Positions 1 to 8,334 of a stretch of 64,000 nucleotides of DNA are shown one piece after another. The DNA lies in the NCBI RefSeq assembly GCF_003994475.1, contig NZ_RZNY01000013.1, positions 86,883 to 150,882 on the forward strand, read 5' to 3'. A program made the position numbers and the translations under genes. Origin of the DNA: Paenibacillus anaericanus (GTDB taxonomy: Bacteria > Bacillota > Bacilli > Paenibacillales > Paenibacillaceae). Every line of letters begins with the position of its first letter. Positions within the stretch are counted from its first letter, which is position 1. A model generated the notes under the pieces. The model searched no databases. It worked only from the letters and a program-made list of their open reading frames with translations, and was not told the origin of the DNA.

Positions 1-248
1 TTGGGTATCGTGGAAAGTGAACGGAATCCCACACTCCCCCACTTCTTTGTCCAGGTTAAATAAATGATGAGTGCCAGCGCGATCGGAGTAAATGAGACCC
101 AAATAGCCGATGTATAGTCCAGTTCCTTAATCGTGGCAATCGCACCACCCACCGTGACTACGAACAGGAGTAGCACCTCAACAATAATAACGAACAGAAT
201 CGGACGTTTCACAAAAAAAGATGATTTATTACTTTGAGTTTGGGACAT
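1..248 (-). CDS. Membrane protein, probably CPBP-family protease (partial, N-terminus)
   Basis: Only the first 82 codons are in the window; the gene runs off the left edge. The start ATG follows AGAGGA at 9 bases. The visible protein has a short polar N-terminus and then two hydrophobic segments (about residues 16-36 and 49-62), followed by a WGSVGF-like stretch. An N-terminus like this is common in CPBP intramembrane metalloproteases, but no catalytic motif lies in the window, so the family is an inference. It overlaps the end of the PadR gene by 20 bases, so the two are translationally coupled and PadR probably controls it. Confidence 0.5.
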   Translation of the reverse strand, partial: MSQTQSNKSSFFVKRPILFVIIVEVLLLFVVTVGGAIATIKELDYTSAIWVSFTPIALALIIYLTWTKKWGSVGFRSLSTIP

Positions 249-771
249 GGAGATCATTCCTCTCTTTTATGTTTTGAATCCACTCTTTAACTAAGGTTAG
301 TTGACTTATCCCATTAAATAGAACAGATACTCTGTAGTAATAGTCCCCAGGATTCGGGAGTGATGCAAGCTCCTGCGAAACGATCTGTTGCACCGTCCCT
401 AGCCCTTTAATTTCTTGCTCCAGCCTGTAGAGATATTCGGATAGGCGTTGCTCACGGGTAGCCTCATCTAAATGATCATAGAAAAAGATTCTACCTAGCA
501 GTTCATTTCGAGGTGTCTCTATCGGCTCTGCTAACCAAGTTAAAAATGTCTCTTTCCCACTCGGTAGCAAGGTATAAATTTTCTTATTCTTACTGTTCTC
601 AGTTTCCATTACAGACACGTAGCTTTTCTCGGTTAATCGCTTCAAGGCTGGATACAGACTGCCATAACTTGCTTTAAGAAAAAATCCAAATGAACTATCT
701 ATCGTCTTCTTGATGTCGTATCCACTCATAGGTTGTTCCAACAATAGGCCTAAAATTACGTTTTCCAACAT
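229..771 (-). CDS. PadR family transcriptional regulator
   Basis: A 180-residue PadR-type repressor. Residues 1-85 form the winged helix, with the family features MLENVILGLL near the start, SGYDIKK, and SYGSLYPALKRL in the recognition helix. The rest matches the helical C-terminal dimerisation half (Vir_act_alpha_C). Such proteins usually repress themselves and an adjacent transporter or membrane gene and are released by small lipophilic compounds or stress. It is the first gene of an operon with the overlapping membrane protein gene. A perfect 12-bp palindrome lies in its promoter region. The ligand is unknown. Confidence 0.92.
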   Translation of the reverse strand: MLENVILGLLLEQPMSGYDIKKTIDSSFGFFLKASYGSLYPALKRLTEKSYVSVMETENSKNKKIYTLLPSGKETFLTWLAEPIETPRNELLGRIFFYDHLDEATREQRLSEYLYRLEQEIKGLGTVQQIVSQELASLPNPGDYYYRVSVLFNGISQLTLVKEWIQNIKERNDLHVPNSK

Positions 772-798
772 TCCCTCTCACCTCTTATATATATCTAT

Positions 799-810
799 AC
801 GATATATCGT
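799..810. promoter_or_regulatory. Palindromic operator candidate of padR
   Basis: ACGATATATCGT is a perfect 12-bp palindrome 28 bases upstream of the padR start, inside an AT-rich stretch that could contain the -10 region. PadR repressors bind dyads at their own promoters, so autoregulation is the likely role. Binding is inferred from position only. Confidence 0.5.
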
Positions 811-949
811 CTTGATACATATAATAAAGTATTTCCAGTTAAAGTCAAGGGTTATTTTTCCACAAAAAAAAAAGAAACATAGCAATTGAACGCCGTTACG
901 CGTACATTACCATGCTCCTGTGCTCATGTTCCCTCTTTGCCCTGTCTAT

Positions 950-1807
950 CTACTTTAATTTTGTAACATTGTATTCAGCAAGCTTCATATGAAATTTCGC
1001 GTAAACAAAATCTCCACCCTCTAAGTGCCAAATCCCTTCACCATAAGCAGGAAATTTCACTCCATTTACGGTTTGATAATCTTTGACTGGAGTACTCCAC
1101 TTTGTCTTTATGGACTCTCCATCCGATGTTGTATAATACCTATCCTCCGTTACAAAATCAACCAATGCACCTTCTGTATTAAAATACAGTATCGCTGACA
1201 CCTTCATACCCTTGTCTTCTATTGAACACTCTACCCTTTGGTCATCTATTGAATTCCAAGTAATTCTTGAATCAACTAATGCAGCAGGAGATAGCAAGCT
1301 AATATCATTTAATAACGTGACCAACTCCGCTTGATCCATTTTTTCACCAGATTCATCAGCCACTTTAATCACAGACGCTAATTTAATTAACATTCTACCT
1401 TTACCTTCAATATAAGAATCAATACCTGTTAGTGGAATACCGAATATCTTCCCCTTTATATAGAACAATCTTGTATATTGGTCATAAAAATTATGCTGGT
1501 CGACTACAACCTTCATCCAAGGCTTATCCAGCCCTTGCTTCATTTCTCCTTCAATTTTCATATGTAAATTATGTACTTTGGGTTTGCCGACTGCCCCAAC
1601 ATAATGTAGATATTTCTTCACGGGTGCTGGTAGGTCTGCAATATCCTCTTGAGTTAATATATCCTGTGTTACTTCCAGGGTAGAAAAGGCTTTGTTTACC
1701 TTATCTTCATAACTTGTTCTCATCGTCCACGCTCCATAAATGCAGATTCCAACTATAAATATGATTATGATGCCAATAATACTGAGCAATATTTTCTTCT
1801 TACTCAC
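950..1807 (-). CDS. Membrane-anchored DUF6544/DUF6920-like protein
   Basis: About 285 residues. One N-terminal membrane anchor (about residues 6-26 after the chosen start) is followed by a large soluble domain, presumably outside the membrane. It contains an LPAPVKKYL segment and several aromatic-rich strands, typical of the DUF6544/DUF6920 proteins common in Bacillales; their function is not established. The GTG start at 1807 is preferred because GGAGAG lies 7 bases before it; an in-frame TTG at 1822 overlaps that site. The gene overlaps the end of the MarR gene by 8 bases and is cotranscribed with it. Confidence 0.7.
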   Translation of the reverse strand: MSKKKILLSIIGIIIIFIVGICIYGAWTMRTSYEDKVNKAFSTLEVTQDILTQEDIADLPAPVKKYLHYVGAVGKPKVHNLHMKIEGEMKQGLDKPWMKVVVDQHNFYDQYTRLFYIKGKIFGIPLTGIDSYIEGKGRMLIKLASVIKVADESGEKMDQAELVTLLNDISLLSPAALVDSRITWNSIDDQRVECSIEDKGMKVSAILYFNTEGALVDFVTEDRYYTTSDGESIKTKWSTPVKDYQTVNGVKFPAYGEGIWHLEGGDFVYAKFHMKLAEYNVTKLK

Positions 1808-2261
1808 TATACTTCTCTCCAATTTTATGAATATTACTAAACACCTGACTAAAACCTCTCAACATGACTTCAATTTCATTAGCAGGCACTCCACTAAATA
1901 GGCTCTTAATAAATTCCTTATCCTGTTCCTCTCTCCCCGCCCAGAACTGCCCACTTTTCTTCGTCAAACTCAGTCGAACCACCCTACTATCCTTGGCATC
2001 CTTATCGATGGTTAGAAAACCTTTGTTTTGGAGCTTCAATGCGATCTGTTTCAGATTCTGTCTTGAACTACCTAGTTCTTTCGCCACCTCCGACAATGTA
2101 GGGTGATACTCTCCGAACCTTTCAATAATCACCATCAGGAACCACTGTTTGGTTGTGATCTCCTCCAAGTAGCTATCTCCAATGATTTGGAGCCGATTTG
2201 AAAGTAGAAATATTTCCCCGAATAATTGCGCTTGTTGATCTATTGGTGCCTGGTTTTTCAT
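1800..2261 (-). CDS. MarR family transcriptional regulator
   Basis: A 153-residue winged-helix protein. The MarR DNA-binding core covers about residues 45-110: TLSEVAKELGSSRQNLKQIALKL is the helix-turn-helix, and KDAKDSRVVRLSLT is the conserved wing. MarR repressors act as dimers and are released by small ligands or oxidation; there is no obvious sensing cysteine here. GGAGG lies 9 bases before the ATG. It leads a two-gene operon with the DUF6544-like membrane protein, and its promoter carries inverted AGGTAAYAT repeats. Ligand unknown. Confidence 0.9.
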   Translation of the reverse strand: MKNQAPIDQQAQLFGEIFLLSNRLQIIGDSYLEEITTKQWFLMVIIERFGEYHPTLSEVAKELGSSRQNLKQIALKLQNKGFLTIDKDAKDSRVVRLSLTKKSGQFWAGREEQDKEFIKSLFSGVPANEIEVMLRGFSQVFSNIHKIGEKYSE

Positions 2262-2285
2262 TATTTCTATCCTCCATCACTATAA

Positions 2286-2321
2286 AGGTAATATCCTCCC
2301 TATTTAGGTAACATATTACCT
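2286..2321. promoter_or_regulatory. Inverted repeat operator of the MarR operon
   Basis: AGGTAACATATTACCT (2306-2321) has perfect 6-base arms (AGGTAA/TTACCT) around CATA. A further AGGTAATAT half-site lies at 2286-2294. Both are just upstream of the marR start, where an autorepressor would block RNA polymerase. Assignment to this MarR protein is by position. Confidence 0.6.
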
Positions 2322-2373
2322 TTGTGATTATTTGTCAATGAACTTATCTGCACATCCCCCTCCATCCAAAACT

Positions 2374-2421
2374 TTCAACTTACTTTCAACACTCTTTCAC
2401 CTTGCGTTCAGCTTTAATTCA
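2374..2421 (+). promoter_or_regulatory. Five TTCA direct repeats at exact 11-bp spacing
   Basis: TTCA begins at 2374, 2385, 2396, 2407 and 2418, so five copies sit on the same helix face, one per 11 bp. A TATCAT -10-like box follows at 2434-2439, and the next gene starts at 2479. Tandem direct repeats at helical spacing replacing a good -35 box are typical of binding sites for OmpR/PhoB-family response regulators that activate transcription. No such regulator gene is in the window. Confidence 0.6.
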
Positions 2422-2478
2422 GCTACTGCAAGTATCATGATGGCTAGACATTCTCCTTTCGCTTAGAAAGGGCTACTA

Positions 2479-3483
2479 ATGCAATTGGCGAGGTGGAGTT
2501 CCACTTATGGTAAAAACAATAAGGTTGATAAAACGACAATCAAACTGACATCCAAGAGACCCAAACGAAAGCTGTACATCATTCTTATCGTGATCATTCT
2601 AGCTATAGGAGCAATAATCTATGGACTCGCAGATCGCTACTTAATTGAACATGTTGAAATTGTCGTATCTGATGATCAGGTAACCACCGATAGCGCGAGT
2701 AAGGGGGATGGCACGAAGGTTAACGCAACTTACGATGACTGGAATTATACAAGTGATGACATCCAGATCAAGATTGACCAAGTACAGACGGGGTCTGGAT
2801 CTGATCAAATTACCTACTATGTAGCGGATGTCAAACTTCAAGATTCAAACAACCTGCTCTCCGCATTCGCAGACAATAGCTTTGGACGTAACATCATAGA
2901 GAACACCTCGGAGATCGCATCCAATAACGACGCCATCTTTGCAATCAATGGTGATTACTATGGCTTCCGTAATGATGGTGTCATCATTCGCAATGGGACC
3001 TTATACAGAGATAGTCCAGTACGAACGGCCTTGGCATTGTTCAATGACGGGGCGATACAATCTTTCGATGAGACACAGATCTCCTCCTCTGAGCTACTGG
3101 CAGACGGTGTCACCAACACATTGTCCTTCGGACCCGTGCTAATCGAAGATGGCAAAATGGTAGAGGATTTCAGCCATGTCATGATCGACACCAATTTTGG
3201 CAATCGCTCTATACAAGGGGCTAATCCCCGAACCGGTATAGGGATGATCGCCCCCAATCACTATATTTTCATCGTGGTAGATGGACGTAAAGAAGGATAC
3301 AGCCGAGGGATGACCTTACCTGAATTTGCACAAGTATTTGCTGATCTTGGATGTACCGAAGCCTATAATTTGGACGGTGGTGGTTCATCCACCATGTATT
3401 TCATGGGCCGGATCGTCAATAACCCACAGGGCAAAAACCGCGAGCGGGGTGTCAGCGACATACTCTATATCAAAGAGAGGTAG
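2479..3483 (+). CDS. Phosphodiester glycosidase (NAGPA) family exopolysaccharide protein
   Basis: A 334-residue protein with a short basic cytoplasmic tail, one membrane anchor (about residues 32-50) and an extracellular NAGPA/DUF2233 domain (about 120-330). INGDYYGF at about 155-162 and NLDGGGSSTMYF at about 296-307 are the family signatures; the second lies at the active site of the human uncovering enzyme. In bacteria these proteins are linked to removing sugars from phosphodiester-bonded wall or exopolysaccharides. AAAGGG precedes the start. The next gene, a glycosyltransferase, starts 6 bases after it, so they form an operon, probably controlled by the 11-bp TTCA array. The substrate is not known. 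Confidence 0.85.
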   Translation: MQLARWSSTYGKNNKVDKTTIKLTSKRPKRKLYIILIVIILAIGAIIYGLADRYLIEHVEIVVSDDQVTTDSASKGDGTKVNATYDDWNYTSDDIQIKIDQVQTGSGSDQITYYVADVKLQDSNNLLSAFADNSFGRNIIENTSEIASNNDAIFAINGDYYGFRNDGVIIRNGTLYRDSPVRTALALFNDGAIQSFDETQISSSELLADGVTNTLSFGPVLIEDGKMVEDFSHVMIDTNFGNRSIQGANPRTGIGMIAPNHYIFIVVDGRKEGYSRGMTLPEFAQVFADLGCTEAYNLDGGGSSTMYFMGRIVNNPQGKNRERGVSDILYIKER

Positions 3484-3489
3484 ATTAAC

Positions 3490-4278
3490 ATGAAGGTAAC
3501 GGTACTGATTCCAGCCTATGAACCCGACATAAGATTACTGGACCTGATTCAGCAGTTAAATACACTCTTGAATGTTTCGATCCTTGTAGTGGATGACGGC
3601 AGCGGCGAACGATACCGTGAGATTTTTCAGTCTGTAGAGGCATGTGGATGTACCGTCTTACGACATGATATTAATCGCGGTAAAGGTCGTGCCCTCAAAA
3701 CTGGATTTCTCCATTTACAAGAAACAGAAGTACAAGGAAAGGTGGTCTGCGCGGATAGTGATGGGCAACATTCGCCTGCAGATATCATGAAGGTTGTCCA
3801 TGCTTTGGAGAACCATGATCATCAACTTGTACTCGGAAGTCGGCGATTCAGCGGGAAGGTTCCACTGCGGAGTCGCTTTGGTAACGCGGTCACACGAGGA
3901 ATATTCACCTTGACAACAGGCACCAAAATCTACGATACGCAAACTGGGCTACGTGGCTATTCAGCTTCGATGCTGGACTTTCTTTGTCAGATTCCGGGTG
4001 AACGCTTTGAATATGAAATGAACATGCTGTTGATGGCCCATAAGGACGGTTACGCTATTGTTGAAGAATATATCGATACTATCTATTTGGATAATAATAA
4101 ATCGTCGCATTTCCGTCCTCTTGTAGATTCTTTCAGAGTGTATCTTCCCATCCTCATGTTTAGTGCTTCTTCTGTACTTTCAGCCATACTGGACTTCACG
4201 CTGTTATTCATTCTCCAAAGCCTCACGGACAATTTGTTCTTATCTGTGACCACTCTTTGTGGCGAAGCTACTGACTGA
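3490..4278 (+). CDS. GT2 glycosyltransferase with truncated GtrA domain
   Basis: Residues 1-210 are a complete DPM1-like family 2 glycosyltransferase: VVDDGSG near residue 35 binds the nucleotide sugar and ADSDGQH near 87 is the DxD-type metal site. Such proteins usually transfer a sugar to undecaprenyl phosphate and carry a four-helix GtrA flippase domain. Here GtrA stops after its first helix: at about 4246 the frame changes and the protein ends in an unrelated nine-residue tail. The missing last helix is still readable in another frame downstream (4250-4330). AGAGG is 9 bases before the ATG. The transferase half may still work; the GtrA half almost certainly does not. Confidence 0.8.
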   Translation: MKVTVLIPAYEPDIRLLDLIQQLNTLLNVSILVVDDGSGERYREIFQSVEACGCTVLRHDINRGKGRALKTGFLHLQETEVQGKVVCADSDGQHSPADIMKVVHALENHDHQLVLGSRRFSGKVPLRSRFGNAVTRGIFTLTTGTKIYDTQTGLRGYSASMLDFLCQIPGERFEYEMNMLLMAHKDGYAIVEEYIDTIYLDNNKSSHFRPLVDSFRVYLPILMFSASSVLSAILDFTLLFILQSLTDNLFLSVTTLCGEATD

Positions 4279-4330
4279 GGCATCGATCTTCTTCTTCAGC
4301 TATTGGGCCCAGGTTAAATATGTATACTAA
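4250..4330 (+). pseudogene. Remnant of GtrA C-terminal helix
   Basis: In the +1 frame relative to the glycosyltransferase, this stretch reads PLFVAKLLTEASIFFFSYWA and then QVKYVY before a stop. That matches the usual end of GtrA domains (AKLL.E...F..SY..Q...VF). The first GtrA helix sits immediately upstream in the other frame, so the simplest reading is an out-of-frame deletion that removed the middle of the domain (roughly 60 residues) with a junction near 4246-4250. Confidence 0.7.
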
Positions 4331-4335
4331 TGCAC

Positions 4336-4379
4336 AAGGGGACTCCAAGGTAAACTTACCATTACCTTGGAGTCCCCTT
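4336..4379. terminator. Bidirectional terminator
   Basis: An 18-bp perfect stem, AAGGGGACTCCAAGGTAA with its complement, around an 8-base loop, sits between the convergent glycosyltransferase and pdp genes. T-rich sequence follows it on the plus strand. Confidence 0.85.
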
Positions 4380-4386
4380 ATTATCT

Positions 4387-5688
4387 TTACTCCGTCACAA
4401 TATCATAAATAAGAATAGGCGATTCCGCATGATCGCTAATGCGAATATTCTCATAAATCTTGGTCATGACGTCATCTACATTCTCTCGATTAGAATGAAT
4501 CGTCACTAATGACTCTCCAACCTTAACCGAATCACCCACCTTTTTGTTAAGCATCAGGCCAACGGCTAGGTCAATAACTGAATCCTTCGTCGCTCGACCA
4601 GCACCTAATAACATAGCAGCGGTACCAATCTCGTCAGCTACTATCTCAGCCACTACACCATCTTCTTTGGCAGGAACTTCAATTTGGTATTTCGCTTGTG
4701 GTAATTTCTCTGGATGATCTACAACCGATGAATCGCCACCTTGATTGGCAATGAAATCCTTGAATTTATTTAAGGCTTTACCATTGCTTATAACCTCTTG
4801 GAGCATTTTTTCAGCTTCTTCAAGTGAGCTTGCTTTATTTGCCAAGAACACCATTTGTCTTCCTAAAGCTAGGCAAAGTTCTTCTAAGTCTTTGGGTCCT
4901 TTTCCTTGTAAAGTATCAATCGCTTCTTTCACTTCAAGTGCGTTACCAATAGCAAATCCAAGCGGCTGGCTCATATCGGAAATAACAGCCATGGTCTTGC
5001 GCCCCACATTGTTCCCTATGCTTACCATAGCATGTGCTAGTTCCTTGGCATCCTCTACGCTTTTCATAAATGCGCCGGCCCCTGTCTTCACATCCAGTAC
5101 AATTGCATCAGACCCAGCGGCGATTTTCTTACTCATAATAGAGCTGGCGATAAGTGGTATTGCATCGACTGTCGCGGTTACGTCACGTAGTGCATACAAC
5201 TTTTTATCCGCAGGTGTAAGATTGCCTGATTGACCGATGACCGCAATCTTATCCTTATTCACCAATTTCACAAATTCCTCATTACTGATCTCTACATGGA
5301 ACCCTGCAATGGCCTCCAATTTATCGATTGTCCCCCCAGTATGACCTAATCCACGACCAGACATCTTAGCAACTGGGATGTCTAAGGCAGCAACAAGTGG
5401 TGCTAAGACAAGTGTTGTTGTATCACCAACACCGCCAGTAGAATGCTTGTCTACCTTCACTCCCTCAATGGCTGATAAGTCGATAGTATCTCCAGAGTTG
5501 ACCATAGCCATGGTCAGATCGGCCCGTTCCCGCTCGGTCATATCTTGGAAGAAGATTGCCATCGCCAAGGCACTCATTTGATAATCAGGAATTTCATCCT
5601 TCGTATAACCTTCAATAATGAAGTTGATTTCCTCCGTTTTCAATTCCTTACCGTCCCGCTTTTTCGCAATAAGATCAACCATTCTCAT
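4387..5688 (-). CDS. pdp: Pyrimidine-nucleoside phosphorylase
   Basis: A 433-residue enzyme that splits thymidine, uridine and deoxyuridine with phosphate into the base and (deoxy)ribose 1-phosphate in the cytosol. The family signature [20 protein letters not shown] is at about 109-128, and KHSTGGVGD (about 81-89) forms part of the phosphate site. Length and the C-terminal alpha/beta domain are normal for the dimeric Pdp/DeoA family. AGGAG lies 8 bases before the ATG. It is the last gene of deoC-nupC-pdp, the same order as dra-nupC-pdp in Bacillus subtilis, and ends at a strong terminator. Confidence 0.95.
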   Translation of the reverse strand: MRMVDLIAKKRDGKELKTEEINFIIEGYTKDEIPDYQMSALAMAIFFQDMTERERADLTMAMVNSGDTIDLSAIEGVKVDKHSTGGVGDTTTLVLAPLVAALDIPVAKMSGRGLGHTGGTIDKLEAIAGFHVEISNEEFVKLVNKDKIAVIGQSGNLTPADKKLYALRDVTATVDAIPLIASSIMSKKIAAGSDAIVLDVKTGAGAFMKSVEDAKELAHAMVSIGNNVGRKTMAVISDMSQPLGFAIGNALEVKEAIDTLQGKGPKDLEELCLALGRQMVFLANKASSLEEAEKMLQEVISNGKALNKFKDFIANQGGDSSVVDHPEKLPQAKYQIEVPAKEDGVVAEIVADEIGTAAMLLGAGRATKDSVIDLAVGLMLNKKVGDSVKVGESLVTIHSNRENVDDVMTKIYENIRISDHAESPILIYDIVTE

Positions 5689-5764
5689 CCTAAATTCTCC
5701 TCGCTATGTGCTTTTATTTGCCGATTGTCAAACCCCCGTCGCACTTGACCTGACAATTCGCCAT

Positions 5765-6943
5765 TTAAATAAATATTCCTGCCACGATGGCAGAAAGGAT
5801 ACTGACTAACGTTGCCCCATAGAGTAATTTCAGACCAAAGCGAGCCACAACATTTCCTTGCTTCTCATCCAAACCTTTTACCGCACCTGAGATAATTCCA
5901 ATGGACGAGAAATTCGCGAACGAAACCAAGAATACAGATACAATTCCCACTGTCCGCGCGGATAGCTCAGTGTGCTTGTCAAGTTCGAGCATGGCAACAA
6001 ACTCATTAGAAACCATTTTCGTCGCCATAATACTCCCAGCTGCAACCGCTTCTCCCCATGGAATCCCCATAATAAAAGCAATCGGTGCAAAAATGTAGCC
6101 GAGTAGTTGTTGAAATGACACGCCGAGGATCGCACTAAAGAGGCCGTTAATCATCGCAATGATCGCCACAAAACCAATCAACATGGCTGCCACCACAATA
6201 GCAACTTTAAAACCATCCATAATGTACTCTCCAAGCATCTCAAAAAACGATTGTTTTTCCTCTTCCTGTACCTCCAGAATATCCTCATCTTTCTCGACAA
6301 TATACGGGTTGATGATGGAAGCAATAATAAACCCACCAAATAAATTTAACACAAGCGCCGTTACTACATACTCGGGATTTAGTATCTGCATATAGGATCC
6401 CACAATGGACATGGAAACGGTAGACATCGCCGAGGCACATAATGTATAGAGCCTGTGTTTCGGTATTTTATGGATCTGTTTTTTGACAGATATAAATACC
6501 TCAGATTGCCCTAGAATAGCAGAAGCAACCGCATTATACGACTCCAGCTTACCCATGCCATTCACCTTGCTTAGAACAAGACCAATGTATTTAATTATGA
6601 TGGGTAAGACTTTAATGTACTGCAAAATACCAATGAGCGCTGATATAAACACAATGGGCAACAACACCGATAAAAAGAATGTGAATTCTCCCTCGTTGAG
6701 GATCCCACCAAATACAAAATTAACGCCCTCTGCAGCATACAACAATAGATGCTCGAACACACCTGAAATAGCTCTAATCAATAATTCTCCAACAACTGTA
6801 TTTAATAATACAGCCGCTAAAATGATCTGCATAATGACCATAAGGATCAATGGTCGATAGCGGATCTTTCTCTTATCATTGCTGGCAATGTAAGTGAGCA
6901 CAAAAACGATTAGTATTCCTAGTATTGTTATTAGATATCTCAT
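5765..6943 (-). CDS. nupC: NupC-type nucleoside:cation symporter
   Basis: A 392-residue concentrative nucleoside transporter (CNT family) with about ten hydrophobic segments. Motifs include [12 protein letters not shown] (about 142-153) and [18 protein letters not shown]. The C-terminal half has the [10 protein letters not shown] and FANFSSIGI segments that line the nucleoside and cation sites in CNT structures. It brings pyrimidine and deoxynucleosides into the cell for Pdp and DeoC. AGGAG is 8 bases before the ATG. It lies between deoC (48-base gap) and pdp (76-base gap) in one operon. Confidence 0.93.
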   Translation of the reverse strand: MRYLITILGILIVFVLTYIASNDKRKIRYRPLILMVIMQIILAAVLLNTVVGELLIRAISGVFEHLLLYAAEGVNFVFGGILNEGEFTFFLSVLLPIVFISALIGILQYIKVLPIIIKYIGLVLSKVNGMGKLESYNAVASAILGQSEVFISVKKQIHKIPKHRLYTLCASAMSTVSMSIVGSYMQILNPEYVVTALVLNLFGGFIIASIINPYIVEKDEDILEVQEEEKQSFFEMLGEYIMDGFKVAIVVAAMLIGFVAIIAMINGLFSAILGVSFQQLLGYIFAPIAFIMGIPWGEAVAAGSIMATKMVSNEFVAMLELDKHTELSARTVGIVSVFLVSFANFSSIGIISGAVKGLDEKQGNVVARFGLKLLYGATLVSILSAIVAGIFI

Positions 6944-6991
6944 CGTTGCTTCTCCTAGTTGTCAATTGGATTCTGACTGGTTAATTCATGA

Positions 6992-7660
6992 TTAATACGA
7001 CGATGTGGATTGTCCACCCTCCATAATTTTTACGCCTGAACTAGCGCCAATTCTGGATGCACCTGCAGCGATCATTTTTTCCATATCTTCAAGATTACGT
7101 ACTCCACCGGAGGCCTTAACCCCAACCTTTTCACCAACCGTTTGTCGCATTAAAGCTACATCTTCCACCGTTGCTCCGCCTGTTGAGAAGCCTGTCGAGG
7201 TTTTAACAAAGTCTGCACCCGCTTTGACTGCTAATTGGCTTGCGATTTTCTTTTCTTCATCTGTTAAAATGCATGTTTCAATAATCACCTTTACTAGTGC
7301 CTTGCCAGCTGCAGCATCAACGACTGCCTTGATATCTTGCTCGACAAGATCATGATTTCCGTCCTTCAAGGCACCAATGTTAATGACCATATCCACCTCT
7401 GTTGCTCCATTTTTAATCGCATCACTTGCTTCAAATGCTTTGGTTGCACTGGTATTAGCACCAAGTGGGAAGCCGATCACCGTACATATCTCCACATTTG
7501 TATTAGCCAAATGTTCAGTGGCATAAGATACCCATGTTGGATTCACGCATACGGAGGCGAATTCATATTTTTTCGCTTCTTCAATTAATTTGGTAATCTC
7601 TGCTTTAGTTGCATCTGCGCGTAAAAGCGTGTGATCGATCATCCTTGCTAAGTTAGTCAT
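6992..7660 (-). CDS. deoC: Deoxyribose-phosphate aldolase
   Basis: A 222-residue class I aldolase that cleaves 2-deoxyribose 5-phosphate into glyceraldehyde 3-phosphate and acetaldehyde. The Schiff-base lysine is K153 in [11 protein letters not shown]90 (EVDMVINIG) and K182 (GVKASGG) complete the catalytic set. The length matches the bacterial family. AAAGGTG lies 8 bases before the ATG. It is the first gene of the deoC-nupC-pdp operon. No deoR repressor gene lies upstream here, unlike in B. subtilis. A promoter must lie in the roughly 75 bases between this start and the preceding terminator. Confidence 0.95.
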   Translation of the reverse strand: MTNLARMIDHTLLRADATKAEITKLIEEAKKYEFASVCVNPTWVSYATEHLANTNVEICTVIGFPLGANTSATKAFEASDAIKNGATEVDMVINIGALKDGNHDLVEQDIKAVVDAAAGKALVKVIIETCILTDEEKKIASQLAVKAGADFVKTSTGFSTGGATVEDVALMRQTVGEKVGVKASGGVRNLEDMEKMIAAGASRIGASSGVKIMEGGQSTSSY

Positions 7661-7733
7661 GTTGACATCACCTTTCTTTGTTCATATCAATTGTCTTATT
7701 TGTCTTAACTTACCCTGAACTTACCTGAAATAT

Positions 7734-7777
7734 AAAAAGCCCTTAAAACCAATCTGACATTGGCTTTAAAGGCTTTT
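7734..7777 (-). terminator. Terminator of the yfiT-like gene
   Basis: On the minus strand, 19 bases pair completely in RNA (two G-U pairs) around a 5-base loop and are followed by a T run. It separates the DinB-like gene from deoC, so deoC needs its own promoter. Confidence 0.85.
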
Positions 7778-7784
7778 CCATATT

Positions 7785-8303
7785 CTAATCATTTGCTACT
7801 ATGGATCTAATTTGCGAAATATGATGTTGATTATGCCATATAAATCTTTGAAGAGCTGTATCCATTGTAATTAGCCCTAGTACTTGCGTTCTTAATCTTC
7901 TATTAAACGCCTCAGGGCTCAATCCGTTTAGTAAAGTCAGAAACCGACTATGTAGTGTTTCAAGGAGTAAAAGTGAGGTTTCAATAGGGACGTCTTTATA
8001 ATCACTTAGTTCTGCCCATAAATCTTCACGATAAGAGTCTGAAAGGGGCTCATCTTCTGTCAACGCTCTCTTAAACCTTAGATAAGCGTTCATATCGTTA
8101 TCCGCTAAATGATGAACAATTTGCTGTATGGTCCAACCATCAGGACGATAGGATGTATGAAGTTGCTTTGGTGTAATATCCTTTAAAAGATTTCTTAGCG
8201 TTATTGTAATCCCAGGAATTTGATCTATGAAATTTAAACGCTCTTCTACCGAAGGGTTCGGAATGAGTACAAACTGACCTATTGGAAATTGAACTTTATT
8301 CAT
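7785..8303 (-). CDS. DinB-like/YfiT family putative metal-dependent hydrolase
   Basis: A 172-residue four-helix protein of the DinB/YfiT superfamily, whose members use a nickel or zinc site and include bacillithiol S-transferases. VHHLADNDMN (H64/H65) and WHNQHH (H157 and H161, an HxxxH pair) supply the metal-binding histidines; YRPDGWTIQQIVHHLAD closely resembles B. subtilis YfiT. The ATG at 8303 is preferred (GGAG 11 bases upstream). A longer GTG version from 8372 would overlap the GNAT gene and lacks a ribosome site. It lies 31 bases after the GNAT gene, probably in one operon. Confidence 0.82.
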   Translation of the reverse strand: MNKVQFPIGQFVLIPNPSVEERLNFIDQIPGITITLRNLLKDITPKQLHTSYRPDGWTIQQIVHHLADNDMNAYLRFKRALTEDEPLSDSYREDLWAELSDYKDVPIETSLLLLETLHSRFLTLLNGLSPEAFNRRLRTQVLGLITMDTALQRFIWHNQHHISQIRSIVAND

Positions 8304-8334
8304 TTCTGGATGCACTCCATTCGAATATAGATTA

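Noticed and set aside
4745-5233. 162-codon open frame on the plus strand opposite pdp
   Set aside because: It lies fully antisense to a well-supported enzyme, has no ribosome site and a composition expected from the reverse frame.
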